Shown one piece after another: positions 1 to 13,381 of a stretch of 64,000 nt of DNA. Under the pieces are notes generated by a model. It was not told the DNA's origin. It worked only from the letters and a program-made list of their open reading frames with translations, and made no database searches. The translations under genes were made by a program, and so were the position numbers. How positions within the stretch are numbered: position 1 is the first letter of the stretch; each line of letters starts with the position of its first letter. This DNA is from Aquatica leii (lineage: Eukaryota > Arthropoda > Insecta > Coleoptera > Lampyridae). The stretch is taken from positions 80,232,520-80,296,519 of the forward strand of contig CM069432.1 of assembly GCA_035610365.1 (NCBI GenBank). The letters are read 5' to 3'.

Positions 1-2640
1 TCATAGTTCACAAAATATCTTAATTGCAATGATAGACTTTTCTAGTTTTACCATTTTAATTGTTTTAAAATTAGTTTTTCTAAAAAATTGGGTACTTTTG
101 TTTGTTGCTGTGATGAAGTGCACAATAGCGAACGTTGTTTACAAAAAATCTCAACCAAATTGTGGTCATCTGTGTCTCCTACCACAAGACTAAAATGGAA
201 GAACAGATTAAGAAATTATTAGAAAAAAAAGTGTTTAATTTATTAATTAACGTTAATTAACATTACAAGTTAACATAACAGAATTTTAGAATTACGTTTA
301 GCGTTTTTTATTATTATAATATCTTTCGCGCTTCTCTTTGTTTATATTATAAGTGCATCGTAGCGGAACACCAGTCTAGTTTGTTTGGATTCACAAACAA
401 AAAAGCCAACTGCTTATTTTGGCTCACAAAGAGAAACTAGAACTAACTTTGATGATTCAGAAATAGTCTAATCGCAAGCCACATCTTTAAATAAATCGTT
501 GTTTCAATATTTCGAAAACTATTACTTTGCAGACTTTATATATTATAACAATAAAAATTGTTTATTTTTTAATCCTTTATTGATTTTCGTTTATTCGCCG
601 TATTGGCGTTATAATAGCAACACACTGAATTTAGTAAATACTAAATAAACTAAATAAACTTATGTTTCGATTAATTGTAAAATGTAGAATTTGTTACTTG
701 TTAGTTTTAAATTTGATATTGTTTTTAGTAGGTAAAAAAAATACAAACAAATTCTGGGCAACGTTAAAAATTATAGTTGTATAGGTGCAAATTTGTTTTT
801 TCCTGATTTTTTGTATTCTCCGTGATAACTACAAACAAACGAAGTTTACTAGTTATATCTACATCAGTAGTTTTAATAATACCATTGAATAACGGTTGTA
901 TTAGATTAAATACATTTTTGTTCAACTTTCGGTAGACCAACACAGCAAAGATAATGCAAATTTATTAAACTTAAAAAGTATTTTATTGTTTAACAATATT
1001 TAAAATAGTATACTTCTCCGAAATAGTTAATTAAAATTAGAAATATATTATAATTCGAAAAATTTTTATACTTCCGAAAAATTCTCAAAAAACGCAAAAA
1101 AATTATTCTCGACTAATCGACAGACATAAGATTACGTGAGAATAAAATATAGTTTAACCAAATCAGCAAACCACAACTCTGACAACTAAAAAATATGCGT
1201 GATCGTATCATATGTACCGAATAATGTTGACAGTTACTCTGCACTACCTTGAACTACGATATCGCTAATGTATGATTTAATTATCTTTGTTACATGTGCG
1301 TTTTTTCAAGTATGTTTTGCATTTCAACTTATAAATTTTAAGCAACTAAGTTTCGTTATAATTTTATTAATTTTATAATGTGCCTTGATTATTAACTTTT
1401 AAAAATTCTTAATTAGATTTTGGTTGATTTTTTAAGTTAATTCTTTTATTTCACGCTTAGACAAAGCTTTTTACAGAAATTTGACAAAACATTAGCAACA
1501 TTGACACATCTGTACTGTATAGACGCTTATAACTTAGTAATAATTTTTGAAATGTTTATATAAAAAAATTTAAATAAATTGTGACTTTTGATTAAGAAAT
1601 CGGAATTAATTTTATTTTTAGTAAAAAAACCCTACATCTATATCGTATACTATAAATATGCAATTTTTTATTAAAATACATTTTTGACAAAAATATGTGG
1701 TCAAACAGCGTTTCACTTGCATCGTCTACCGAACCGCTAGTGACCAGAATACGTATTCCGACGATCTTACGATGGTCGAAAACGTATTTTTGTACAACTA
1801 ACTACACGGTTTTCTCGGTTATTCGATAGCTAACTCAAAAAGAAAAACGTAAAATACAACATATGGTAATTATGCATTTCTAATCAATTCAATATGAGAG
1901 TCGCAATGTGACAGTAGTGTATAGAGTAGTTTTAAAGAATTTGTAGAAGTTAAATCAAAATTTGTTAACACTTGACAATGTTACTTCTTATATAAAACAA
2001 GGCATTTTAATTACTTTAGAAGAAACGCTAGTACAACAAAAATAAAAAAGTATAATTACGTAATTAATCATCACCGATAAAATTAAAGTATAATATGATC
2101 AAATTACGCAAAGCAGCTATATGCATGAGTTGCAAACAGGTTCTTTTAATACATTTTCGTCGTCATGTATAAAAAGTACACCTATATATTCTTTTTTTTT
2201 GTTACAGAATGTTTAAAATTGTATGAGAAATTAGAATTAACCCTTTATATTAATTATAATCAATAACCACTTAAAGTAAATTAACATATGTAATATTGAC
2301 TTTGATTTTGCAAGGCTTCGTCGTTTCGGACGTTTTACTGTAGTTTAAGTCTTGGTAATTACTTGTAAAAACTACATTAATGTGTGTTATAAACTAGAAG
2401 GATAAACTGTTATAATGCATATGACCTAATCATTAATCTGGCCCTGGCGTCTATAACGCAATATTTAATTATACATGTTCATTTCTATATCAACATGGCA
2501 TCCTGCTACGTTGCCACATCGAGGTCGCCATATTGATACGGAAATCTATTTAAGAAATATATATTCGTACAATATACAATTATGTATGGCGACAGTAGCG
2601 CTCGTAGTGAAATTTTTTTGAACTAAATTATTCAATTTTC
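1..2640. other. AT-rich region without recognised genes
   Basis: No open frame above chance, no protein motif and no long repeat was seen on either strand. The stretch is very AT-rich with many homopolymer A and T runs. It may be intergenic or intronic DNA of a larger locus. Confidence 0.6.
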
Positions 2641-2659
2641 TGACACGTTTACGTTTTTT

Positions 2660-2800
2660 GGCGTCCCTCCAAATCTTTGTCTGTAGGTAGTAGGGGTCTA
2701 CCGCAACACTTTTATAAGGGAATCCAAAGTGGCGTCCATATACGGACGCCAGTTTACCATGGACGCCAAATTGATGATGATTTTGCAGTAGCTGGACGCC
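2660..2800. repeat. Cluster of GGACGCC / GGCGTCC motifs
   Basis: The heptamer GGACGCC or its complement occurs five times in 141 bases: 2660-2666 and 2731-2737 as GGCGTCC, and 2744-2750, 2761-2767 and 2794-2800 as GGACGCC. The copies at 2731 and 2744 form an inverted repeat (GGCGTCC, 6-base spacer, GGACGCC). The motifs stand out in otherwise AT-rich DNA and lie directly beside an (AT)n tract. They could be protein-binding sites or decayed pieces of a GC-richer repeat; the sequence does not decide. Confidence 0.7.
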
Positions 2801-2809
2801 ACGTTGATA

Positions 2810-2814
<5 letters not shown>

Positions 2815-2861
<47 letters not shown>
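2815..2861. repeat. (AT)n microsatellite
   Basis: About 23 uninterrupted AT dinucleotides. The tract creates an artificial open frame of alternating Ile and Tyr, which should not be called as a gene. It can extrude as a cruciform and is probably length-polymorphic. Confidence 0.95.
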
Positions 2862-2865
<4 letters not shown>

Positions 2866-2869
2866 TAAA

Positions 2870-5800
2870 CTGCTAATTTCATTAAGCAAAAATAAACAAA
2901 AATAAGAAACAATACATAAACAGAACCATAACACTAATGCAACGAAACTTTATTAAACTCAAACACGTTTCGATAGCTATAGTACCATTTTATCGACAAG
3001 AATAATCTCAACCAAAGTAAAGCTAGTAAACTTATCTAAACTTGTAAGAACTCATAATAATATGTTAAACTGCTTTAGAAGGACTTCTCGTATACGTATA
3101 GTTTACTTTAATTTTAAACGTATATTTCTTTATTGTGTTAATAATTTTATTATAAAAATTTTTAACACTACGCAATTAAAAGCTAAAAGTTTGTGTTTAT
3201 ACAATAATTAAATTTATTTATTATAAACCTTTTAGTACCATTGTATTTATAATAAATATTTAGACTACTTTTTAGTTACTACGTATATCCAAATTTATGA
3301 CTAACTACGCCTATGCAAGGTTTTACTTTTTTAATAATCGCACAATTATAAAATTTTGTACGCAAGTGAAAAATTTAATTTGACAAACATTTAACATCAT
3401 CTCGTTTACAAACAAACTAAAAACTAGAAAATCAATTAAATAACGTTAATCCAACCACATCGGAATAAGAAAAACTGACGGTCTAGTCGGGAAACCATTT
3501 CACGTCCAAAATAAAATACGTAAAACAGCAGATCCCAAGTTACAAATGAACAGTGCTATAAATCAGGACGGTACAAACTCTATAGTTTTTTAACTCTAGC
3601 CTTACAGTAACATTGCCGTTTAATGCTCTTGTAGAAAAAAACAGATTTTATGACACAATTTTTTTATTTCTGTTGTGAAAAAAAATGTTTACTTTTGTTA
3701 TTACTTTGTATATTGAAGAACAGAACTAGTTTTTCCAGATAAGCTTGATTCTACAAGTTACTGTAAGCACCAACCGTGGGTACTAGGGATACTCGATTAA
3801 AAATGCTGATTAACAACCATAAATACAAATTTTGAAGCTTAAAACTACATTGACTTTAGACGACGACTACTAATCGCTAAAGATGTACTACTCCCAAGTA
3901 GACAATTAAACCGACAAAAGTAAAAACTGGAAAAAACATCTATTTGGTATATTGTTACGTATGACTTTTTGAAAAGCCGCCCATAATCTATAAAAACTAG
4001 TTCAAATTTGCCCCCTGTAAATATGAACTCGCCTGTTAGAAAAAAATCTAAGTTTCATAAAAATATTAGAACTGCTCTTATTTATAAAATCCTTACTAGT
4101 TGACATAAGGATTTCTAGTCGTCAAGATGTGCAATAGAACCAACAAAAGTAATTAAAACATTTTAAATTACCATGTTTTGAGTATTTAGTATTGTTTATA
4201 ATCAAATTACAATTGAATATCTATATTAAGAAGAAAAATTTACACAATCAAAAATTGTTTACAATAGCGCATTTAATACATTCAATTAAGTTATTAGAAG
4301 TGTATTAATAAATGTACTGTGTTACAGGTAACCAATCGTATAACGAAGACCGAAGACTTGCAAATCTGACCAACATCGCTACCAGTAAAATCCAAATAAA
4401 TCTCATTTGATTTATTATAAAGAAATATCATAGTAATTCAAATTAAAATTGACTAAAATAAAATTACAGTTTATTTAGGTATAATTCTGACGGCGCATCT
4501 TTGGAATTGCATGTCAACGTACAACGACTAACTTTGTTGTACTTGAATTCATGATATCTTCTTATATCAAAGATAGGGCCTTTCAGGTGATATTTGTTCC
4601 GCAAGATTCAATAAATGAAATATGTTATTAGTAAAAGATGAAAATGAAAAAGGATAACATACCCGTTTGTCGATTACTAAACATACGTTTATACTCAACC
4701 GATGTAATAGTATAAAACAAAAGTTAAACGTATGGAATTTGTGTCTTTGTGTTATTTTGCATCGTTGCTTCTAAAAATTGTTTTACGATTTTCTTCATTA
4801 TTTCTGTTTTTATCAAGATAACTGAATTTAATACTAGTCATTATTACATCTGGTAAGCTTTTAGTTCATATAGGTTATAATTTTAGGTTTTGCTAGGCAA
4901 TCGCTTGAACAGTAAATTTCGAGAGATAGTTCCCACATAACCAAAGTTAACCTTACTTGTTCAAAAAGTGATTATACTTTAACCTGAAAAGTTGACAAGC
5001 ATGTGATATCTTTATCGTGCCTTTTAGTCATTCATAAAAGTTAGTTCTACCGCGTGTCACAACAAATAGTTATTCCTCATAATCAGCCAAATTGTAAACG
5101 TAAAGCTTACTTTTTGTATAAGCTTAAAGTATAGCATATGGCGACCGATCCTGTTTTTTACCTACAGAGGTTGACTTTTGGGTAACTTTTCAATAGACAA
5201 CTTTAATTGTTACTTAAAAGCCGTTTTACAAAAACTGACATCCTACAAAATTAATTTAATGCAAATCCTAAAAATTAACTTTTTAGTAACCATTTAGTAC
5301 AAAATGAGACTATATGTCTTTTTAGTAACCACATAAATGTTATTTTTGGTGAGTTTTATAATTAATGTCTATAAAAGTTGTGAAAGAGACATTCGAAAAA
5401 GTTAATTTTATGTTAATCTTAAAAATTAACTTTTTAGTAAAATGTTTTTGTGTAGAATAAGATTGTATCCCGGAAAAACCTCTCCGGAAGAAAAATCACC
5501 CTAAACTATAATTACTTTTCTATTTACTAATAGTTAGTTTCTTACTAATTATGGCTTACAAGAAGAAACCAAGAAATGAGTTTGCCAATTGCGTTTCTGA
5601 TTTTTTGGTGATTCTCAAGACAAAAAAAGTACCCTTATCTTGGCTTTTTGTGCATTACCTCTTAAATTTTAAATTATGAATTTTAAAAAAAAGTCGTCAG
5701 AAGTTACTTAGTCGCTCCGTGAGCTCCAATTATAACAAATTCAGGTGTATGATTTTTTTAAATAAAACACTTATTTTAAAAATATTTAAAAGCACTGCAG

Positions 5801-7003
5801 ATAGAACCTGAAGTCATTGTTTCGGTAATTATTTGTTGTAATTTTTAAATAACGATTTTGCGTTGCTGAAAAATTAAAAAAAAATTTAGAAAAAAAAACA
5901 CTCAAATAAATATATAACCATGTAGTACAAGCATTTGCTGAAAAGCCCGCAGTCTAGTTATAAGTATATAGGATCCGTATAGGCGAAACTAGTTATCTTA
6001 AAAAAAACTTGTATTTTACAGAAACTCATTTGAAAACAAACATTTTAGTGTAGTTGTAAGTGTAATTGATTATTATTAATTAGTGTTTGTATGTTTAGTT
6101 ACTGCTTACATGTATAATAAAAATTTAATTGTCTAACCGTGAAATCTTTAGAAGTAAACTTTATTTCGGTTCAAACATTACGCTGGCACAACAGTTTTCT
6201 GGAACGTACCATTTTAATACGATTAACCTCATAAACATGTTTCTTTTTTGTTTTTCTTCAAAGACGTTTAACAGGTTAAAGAGAAAGTATTAATAACCGG
6301 GATGACATCTTAATGTTGATTGTAAAAACTTTTTTTGTTGTTTGCTTTTCATCGGTTACGGTACATGATTAATTTAAGAACTTATTTTGCATTGCGGTAA
6401 ATATCAACCGGCTGTGTGTCAACCGGGCACCAAACAAAAGCCTTTGCAGCCATTTTAATCCCTTCAATGTGTCGGTCTTTTTGACCATTCAAGGTCTTCT
6501 TTTTAGATATTGCAGTTTTAACGGAAATTTTATTCAAAGAATCTTATTCTGCCAATGCTGACAATTTTTTTTTAAAACAAATTGTTATTACTTTGAGCAG
6601 AGTTTAATATTCATTTCTGCTTTAACAAAGTCGTAAAACAATTACAATAGAAACTTGGCCTCTAGATAGCAAATAAGAAAAATGTATTTATTTAAAACGG
6701 CATATCGAACAAGTTTTGTATTTAAACTTCTTTAATATTGTGACTAATAAAGGAGCTATATACGTAATACAGGCAAATTTTATACCGTAAAAAAGTATTA
6801 TTAATGTCGAATGTGACAAAACAATATTACTCTGTCATTGATCTAGTGCTTCAAATTAATTTTCTGGAATTAAATCAACAGTTTTTTATTATATAGCCAC
6901 ATTGAAAAAATTTAAATTTCGTAAAAAAATTGTAGTTTAAGTTCTCATGTCGCTGTTAACAATGAGGATATGACATTTGTACTGATTATTCTCAATTTCC
7001 TAT
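2870..7003. other. AT-rich region without recognised genes
   Basis: No coding region was recognised. The only structure noticed is a diverged direct repeat, listed separately at 5248-5440. Confidence 0.55.
5248..5440. repeat. Diverged direct repeat with 'aaaaattaactttttagtaa' core
   Basis: Two related copies, about 5248-5290 and 5402-5440, share a core reading aaaaattaactttttagtaa. A third partial copy of the 3' end (ctttttagtaaccac) lies near 5318-5332. This looks like a decayed short tandem duplication with no coding content. Confidence 0.5.
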
Positions 7004-7007
7004 TTAA

Positions 7008-7464
7008 CCTCTTAACGCACATTTTAAAAAAACCGATAAAAAAATCTTTTTTTTTTAATTTAAGAAAATACATTTTTGAACTTTATTTTGGCTAAAAGTA
7101 ATAAATAAATACAAAACAACTGTCTATAAACACTTATCTTTGCAGTTTTATAGTTTTTACATATTACACCACAAAAAAAGTCTCACTACTGAATCCATAA
7201 TAATTATAAAAAAGAATAAACAAAAAAAACGTTTTTTTGTTTTACAACTGGACAAAAAGCAATATTACTCTTAAATTTTATAGCTAGCAAGACAAATGTA
7301 AATAATGAAAATCAATAAAACTATTTTTTCTTATGTTTCATATAGTTATTTTTAATTCTCGAATATATTCGATTGGAACAATTACAGTAGCATAATTATT
7401 TCGAGCGTGCACATTTTGGCACATTTAGCGCAATAGAATTAACTTGACCATGCACATTAAGGGG
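7008..7464. mobile_element. piggyBac-like MITE (non-autonomous)
   Basis: A 457-base segment is flanked on both sides by TTAA (7004-7007 and 7465-7468), the target duplication of piggyBac-type elements. Its left end starts CCTCTTAACGCACAT. The complement of its right end starts CCCCTTAATGTGCAT, matching at 11 of 15 positions. There is no coding capacity, as expected of a MITE that depends on a transposase made elsewhere. TTAA is common in AT-rich DNA, so the call rests on the inverted ends and their C-rich start rather than on TTAA alone. Confidence 0.55.
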
Positions 7465-8109
7465 TTAATTTAAACTTAACAAAAATAGTTTTCAAGAATT
7501 ATTGAATTAAAATCAAACAAACACTCACCGTTTGTAAAATTTAAAATTATGTTGTTGAAGTGGGAGAAAGTAGGTATAGGAGTTTAAATAACTACCGGGT
7601 TGTTTTAAGACTAGCTTAAAATTGACGTCGTTTTTTTTACCTGCTAGACAATCGTTCAAGTTTTGTTGACGTGCGTGTTGTTCAAGTCGAGTGTTAACTT
7701 TGTGTAATTGTGTTATACTAATAGTTCCAGTTATAAAGGTAAAACATTTTTATACATATTTTAAACAGACACAAAAGAACACATAATTCATAATTGCAGA
7801 TGTATGGTCAGTATACAAAAAATTTTCCATGTTTACCCAGATTTTTTACAATTTTCTAGATCGCTAGGAACCCTGTGAAACATCAAATCAAATATAAATA
7901 TTGGTAGTTTAGTATTTTCCTTCCATAAAATGAATAGTTTTTACAGCCACGGAAATGGACGTTTTAGTGGCGACAAAGGTGTAGATTAGAAAATCGAGAG
8001 AACGACTGAAAAGAATTGAACCTTTACTTTAATGTCTTTTATTTTATAATTTTAACTATAAGATATCTGTTAAGCAGCCATTAATCGTTAGGCAACTAAA
8101 AAAATAGTA

Positions 8110-8370
8110 TTTTTTAAAAAGTTTTAAAATCAAACAATTATACATCTTTTTCAGTTAACTTCAGGTTACTCTAACAGGTTGATCGTTGAAGAAGTGCAAA
8201 GATTGTATATTTTAAACAGATTTAAAATTAAACAGTAAACTACCTATTTAGATTAAGTTTAAGTTATCCTAATAGGTTGAACGTTAAGCAAACAAAAATT
8301 GTTATCTTTTAGTCAGTTTAAATACCAACAATTAACAATCACTTACTTTAGATTACCCTAACAAGTCCAA
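8110..8370. repeat. Three diverged tandem repeat units
   Basis: Three similar units follow one another with spacings of roughly 98 and 88 bases. They are marked by gttactctaacaggttgatcg (8165), gttatcctaataggttgaacg (8263) and gattaccctaacaagtcc (8351). Each is preceded by a stretch rich in tttaaa and aaacaattaa. The units are too diverged for a recent duplication and too short to code. Confidence 0.5.
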
Positions 8371-8412
8371 TAAAAGTCTGAACATCCATGGAACTTTCAC
8401 GGATGCCATGAA

Positions 8413-8461
8413 ACGTTTTGTGCAAAACGTACATTGGACAAAATATTATTTATGTCCAATG
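8413..8461. repeat. Two adjacent short hairpins
   Basis: ACGTTTTG-TG-CAAAACGT (8413-8430) is immediately followed by CATTGGACA (8432-8440), a 12-base loop and TGTCCAATG (8453-8461). Both stems are perfect. They might be a terminator-like or foldback remnant; no gene lies next to them. Confidence 0.6.
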
Positions 8462-8479
8462 GACGACCTTTGTACCATC

Positions 8480-10170
8480 TGGTAAATGCTAACGATATTT
8501 TTCTACAACTACGCATGATCATGACTTGCGCCATACCATGATACGTATGCGAGACGAGGTTATGTTTTCAATACGTTTATCAGTTTTGATTCTGTATGTG
8601 GTTTATTACAAAATAATCGGCGATAATTACTTTTAGTTGATGAATTCAGTCTTAAAATTAAAAACATCGTAGTCGTTCAAACTAAATTGATTTATGGAAG
8701 CAAGTGTTTCTAAAGAGTGATGCTTAGAACAACAGAAATAAGAATTGCAATTCAACAACTTGTTGATGCGTGCGTACAAATATGGACTCTCCATGGTGCT
8801 TCATATTTTAAAAGAAATGATAACCTAGCAAACAATAGTAACGGCCGTTATCTGGTGAAGTGCCAGCAATATAATCGTATGCTTGCTCGTTAAATAAAAG
8901 ATACCATCTAATCGACATACAGAAAGTACATGCAAAACCATTACAAGCAGAGCTTTGCCGTAATTGTCAGCAGTATATTCGACGGCAGGTAAATATCATT
9001 GTCAAGTTCATACGTTAGTGGTAAATTATAAGCATAATTGAATCAAGATTCGCTTAACCTTATTATTAGAAGTAACTTAACTGAATAGTTTTTTTGCACT
9101 CTCTCTGACTATTTTTTTCATATTTAACATATGATTTTTTGTTTACAAGGCTTTATTTTGAGTAAGTGGATGAAAGGATATTAATGATACGAAAAAAACA
9201 ACTCTTTCAAAATTAAATTTGTGGTGTCAGAAGACACTGTGAAATTGACACTATAGGTACAAATAAAATTTTTGTAGCCAAGGTATATTACCTACTAATA
9301 TCACATTTTCACTTAAATTTTGATCGAACCTAGAAAAGTAGTTATCATCGATGTCAGAAACGTTACTATTATGATTCAATAGCAATTAGATGCATTTTTT
9401 ATATTTATTACAAAAATTATATTCTAATTATAACAAATAATTAAAAAAATTTAAGGTAGATTTAAATAGTTTCAATTTATTACCTGATGGTGACTGGCAA
9501 TTAAGATTATATAGTCGAAACAATAATAGTAGTTAGTTTTTATAAATACAAATTTTGGGTAAGACATATTTTTAAATTATTATTATTATAATTTAAAGGT
9601 GTTTGGGGAAATCCATTACCAAAAAAATCAAGATAGGAGTAGAAGACGAGATAAAATTGTGGCTAAGGAATTCAGAAGTAAGAGAGGCGAAGTAAATGGA
9701 AGAATCAGAATAAGAGCTACAAGATTATTTTGTGGTAACAATTCAATTAATTTATTATTTTGATTTTCATTTTTAAATAAGGAATATAAGTTTTTTTCAT
9801 ATTATTATGTATGTTCTTATTTTACTTTTAAAACATTTTTCTAGTAATTATTATGTTTCTATTGTTGTTTATAATATTGTTTTTTAGTGGATTGTCAAAA
9901 AGTGTTTTGAAATCATTTCTACAGGTATGTATTTTATTATATATTTTACATTTATTTGTTATCTTACAATACTTTCCTATAAAAAATTATTTTGTTAGGG
10001 TGGCGCACTTTCTGTCAATTATAATAGAAACTAAAATATAATTAATCATATACAAAAACGCTTAAATTTGCTAGCAAAATGTTTCAAATAAAACTTATGA
10101 AGGCATGCCTCTACTTCTACTGTGTATCATTTTTAGCTGCAAGAAAGTGCAAGACATTACAATTTTTGTT
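8480..10170. other. Upstream region of the RAG1-like pseudogene
   Basis: No coding region was recognised. A polypyrimidine tract ending tttgtttag at about 10170-10178 could be a 3' splice site just before the first convincing codons of the RAG1-like gene. No Transib-type ends (CACARTG-like) could be assigned here. Confidence 0.4.
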
Positions 10171-10179
10171 TGTTTAGAT

Positions 10180-11574
10180 ATGCATCGCTTTAAAAATGAA
10201 GAGTTATTTAAATTGTGGCATCAACAAAATGATATTAATGGAAAGCAAACTGCTATTTGTTCTTATATTTGTACGGCGATTGGAGAAAATATTTATAATA
10301 AAAATAATTGTAATATTCAAGAAAAAGTTCGTAAATTTTGTTCTAATGTTGCAACGCGTTGGCAGAACGTAAGCAGATCGCATCAAGTTTTTTTAACGAA
10401 ATATGACCATTGGTTGAAAGGAGAATTAATAATAGACATATTAGACTTGAAAAACAAGAACGAAAATCAACCAACAACGTCTTATGAGAGAAAAAATATT
10501 CCTTACATAGAGCAGTCTGAACGTACAAAAAGACGACGTGCATCGGAGCTGTCCAAGACGCAACATTATGAAACAGAGCTATTATTACAGGCTGCAGGTA
10601 TGTCTGCACGACAACATGGTGAAAAAGATTTGACAATGATTTTAAAAGAAGCTTCTAAATCACCGAACCGCCTATCAAAAATTAAAAAAAAGTTTTTTGT
10701 TCAAGAACCTGAAATTAAAGCTTATACTCCAGAAGAAGCTTTAGAGTTTATTATGGACAACAATTTAAGTAAGCAACAATATATCAATATAAGAAAAGGG
10801 GCTATTGCAAGAAATGTTTTTATTTATCCGGATTATAAGCAAATTTGGAAATGTAAATCGGCTTGTAGACCAGCGGATATACAAATCACAGAAACTGTTG
10901 CAGAAGTTTCCCTACAAAATTTATTAGAACACACAACTAAGCGTATTGTCGAGCTTCAAAAGAATGTAATACTACAGGCAATGAATAACCAAACAATAAT
11001 ACACATAGATATTATATTTAGTTATGGTTTTGATGGAAGTTCTGGACATTCTGCTTATAAACAAAAATTTGACGCGAAAACAGTATCTGACACCTCTCTA
11101 TTTGCTACCACAGTTGTGCCTTTAAGAATGAAATATAATAACACTATTTTGTGGAATAATAGAACTTCTCAGTCACCGCGGTTTTGTAGACCTTTAAAAC
11201 TAGAATTTACTAAAGAAACAAAGCAACACATTCTTCAAGAAAAACAAAGACTTGATTGGGAAATTGACAACTTACACTTACTTGTAATTAATTTGTCAGA
11301 AAACAAATCTCTACAAATTAAGTTTATTCTAGCTGTGACACTTATAGATGGAAAAGTTCTAAAAATTATTACAAATACGAAATCCATCCAAGTTTGCCCA
11401 ATTTGTGATGCCAAACCAAAAACTTTTCAGAAGGTTGAAGACTTAAAATCGGCAATTTTTACTCCAAAAATCGATGCATTGCAATATGGCATAAGTCCAC
11501 TACATTGCAGGATTCGATTTTTTGAATATATCTTAAAAAATTCTTATAGAATTCCATTATTGAAATGGCACGTA
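10180..11574 (+). pseudogene. RAG1/Transib-like DDE recombinase, 5' part (interrupted gene)
   Basis: This is the N-terminal and central part of a protein related to the RAG1/Transib DDE recombinase group, the cut-and-paste family that gave rise to the V(D)J recombinase. The start chosen is the ATG of MHRFKNEELF, just after a possible splice acceptor; an in-frame ATG at 10105 is less convincing. Counted from 10105, a first catalytic-type Asp lies in GFDGSSGHS (residue 310), then a CPIC zinc pair (431-434), then IDALQYGISPLH (457-467). These resemble the order in RAG1: Asp-Gly, Cys-X2-Cys, IDAL. The frame is open up to the TA where a Tc1-like composite is inserted, and the matching 3' part resumes at 15740. 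The family assignment rests on motif order from memory; a domesticated gene or an unclassified transposase are alternatives. Confidence 0.6.
11573..11574. repeat. TA target duplication, left copy
   Basis: The TA abuts the first base of the left inverted arm (cactttaaagc) and matches the TA at 15740-15741. TA duplication is the hallmark of Tc1/mariner insertion. Confidence 0.75.
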
Positions 11575-13189
11575 CACTTTAAAGCATTTATGAAGGCGCA
11601 TGACTCAGCAACTTTTAATTTGCAGTGTTGACTCAGAAACTGGCCAACTATAACATTATTAAGGAGTATCTATTATTTATCTTTGTACAAAGGTCAGGTA
11701 AGCGATAACAATGCTCTACACTTAATATATATATGTTAGCCAATAAAGTTAATTTTCTTAAATCGAAATCATTTAAACAGTTGACTATTTATTTTTAAAT
11801 TCGCAATTTTTGAAAAACGTAAACCATTATAAAACCCCTTATTATTTGCTTCTAACTGCATACGTTAATTCGATGTCAATTTCTTATTACGTTAAAATAT
11901 TTGACTTTGTCGATATTTTGAAAACATGTATTTTAGACGATAGCTCATATACTAGGCCGATTGGAAAAAAAAATTAAACCACCTAACTGTAGAAAAAATA
12001 TTAATTCTAAAATGGTGGAGTAATAAAATAACGAAGTTAAAACAGGAAAAAACTTGTTAACTTTTGAAATTGATTATAGTGATTTCAAAAATGCTATCAC
12101 TTGAACTGCTTATTGATTGTCATTTTATTAAAAATTGTTTCAGTAGTTTTTAAGATATCGAATGCAAACTCACTGATCCGCATACCAACAACTACATTTT
12201 TGAGATTCGTGTAGATCCAAAATTTGAAATTGATATCATCAAAATATGCCGAGATACGATACTCCTCATTTTGAGATAATTGCATTACTTTTCTTATGCT
12301 TCGTATTATTATATTTATTAAAATACACAACTATAATTTTACTCTTACACATTGATTGTTTTTTAGTACCTACTGGAAATAATATAAACAAAATAATGTT
12401 TGCATAAGGTAAAACATTGGCATAACCAAAGAGATATTTTGTTATGATTAATACACACTCGAGAAATAAATACGCATAACACAAAATATTTTAAAAAAAT
12501 ATTCTATAAGCATTTTAATACATAAATGTAAATTTGATGAAAATTAAAAGTTTTATTACAAGCAAAGCACAAGTTAAAAACACTAGTAATATATGATTAT
12601 CACTAATGAATAAGACATATATATATCAACACATAGTAACATATTATATTGATAATAATAATTTCATTTTGATTTAATGAATTTGCTACAATTTCTTTAC
12701 GAAATCGGTTTTCGTATGATCAACAAATAATTATGAGTTACAATCACTCATTGTCAATTTACAAATACAACAGAAAAATAAATAAAATTACATCAAAGTT
12801 TAATACCTCGTCTACAGCCCGTTGTTTGCGATGCAATCAGTTAATGTATTTCTTATAGAGTTAACTATGTTCTCACAAGGATGTGTTCTTCTTAATTGTT
12901 TCCACACTCGGAAAACATGATTATCTAGTGCTTGGATGGTTCGGATGTTGGGATTACCAAGAGTATCTCTGTCATTTCACCTGCTAACCATGCGATCCTA
13001 AATATTTTCGATGGGGTTCAAATCAAGAGATTTTACGGGCTAGTCGAGACAGGTCACTTCAGGGTTATTATCAAACCATTGCTGAACTACTCTCGCCGTG
13101 CGCACTGAACTATTGTCTTGAACAAACAATATTTGTAGAGGTTTGGGATATATGGCACGGACGGTTAGTTACAACCTGATTAAAACTGA
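11575..13189 (-). repeat. Left inverted arm of Tc1-like composite
   Basis: Inverted copy of 14067-15739. On the - strand it holds a second copy of the transposase C-terminal half (about 12820-13160), with the same two TAG codons as the right arm. Small open frames on the - strand at 12097-12330 and 12266-12484 have counterparts in the right arm. The paired translations differ mainly by amino-acid replacements, so they look like unselected passenger frames. Confidence 0.85.
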
Positions 13190-13381
13190 AACTTGTTATG
13201 ACCTAATTAGGATTTAATTTAGTCTTTTCAGATAGTGTAACCTTGGTATACAACTTAGCCAATCGTTTATGACAGATTATACTAATAAGTTTCAACAAAG
13301 CTTTGCGTATTTTTCAGTCTCTGCTTTGAACTATTCGTAAACAGTTATTGTATTACTATACCTACTACTAGTTATCTAAGA

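Noticed and set aside
2677..2862. Open frame of 61 codons ending in alternating Ile-Tyr
   Set aside because: The C-terminal half is the translation of the (AT)n microsatellite and the rest has no motif.
9230..9260. cactgtg motif as a possible Transib end for the RAG1-like gene
   Set aside because: The orientation does not fit a left end, and no matching right end with a 5-base duplication was found.
12097..12484. Small open frames on the - strand, with counterparts at 14769-15156 on the + strand
   Set aside because: They are copies within the two inverted arms. Differences between the pairs are mostly amino-acid changes, so there is no sign of selection for a protein.
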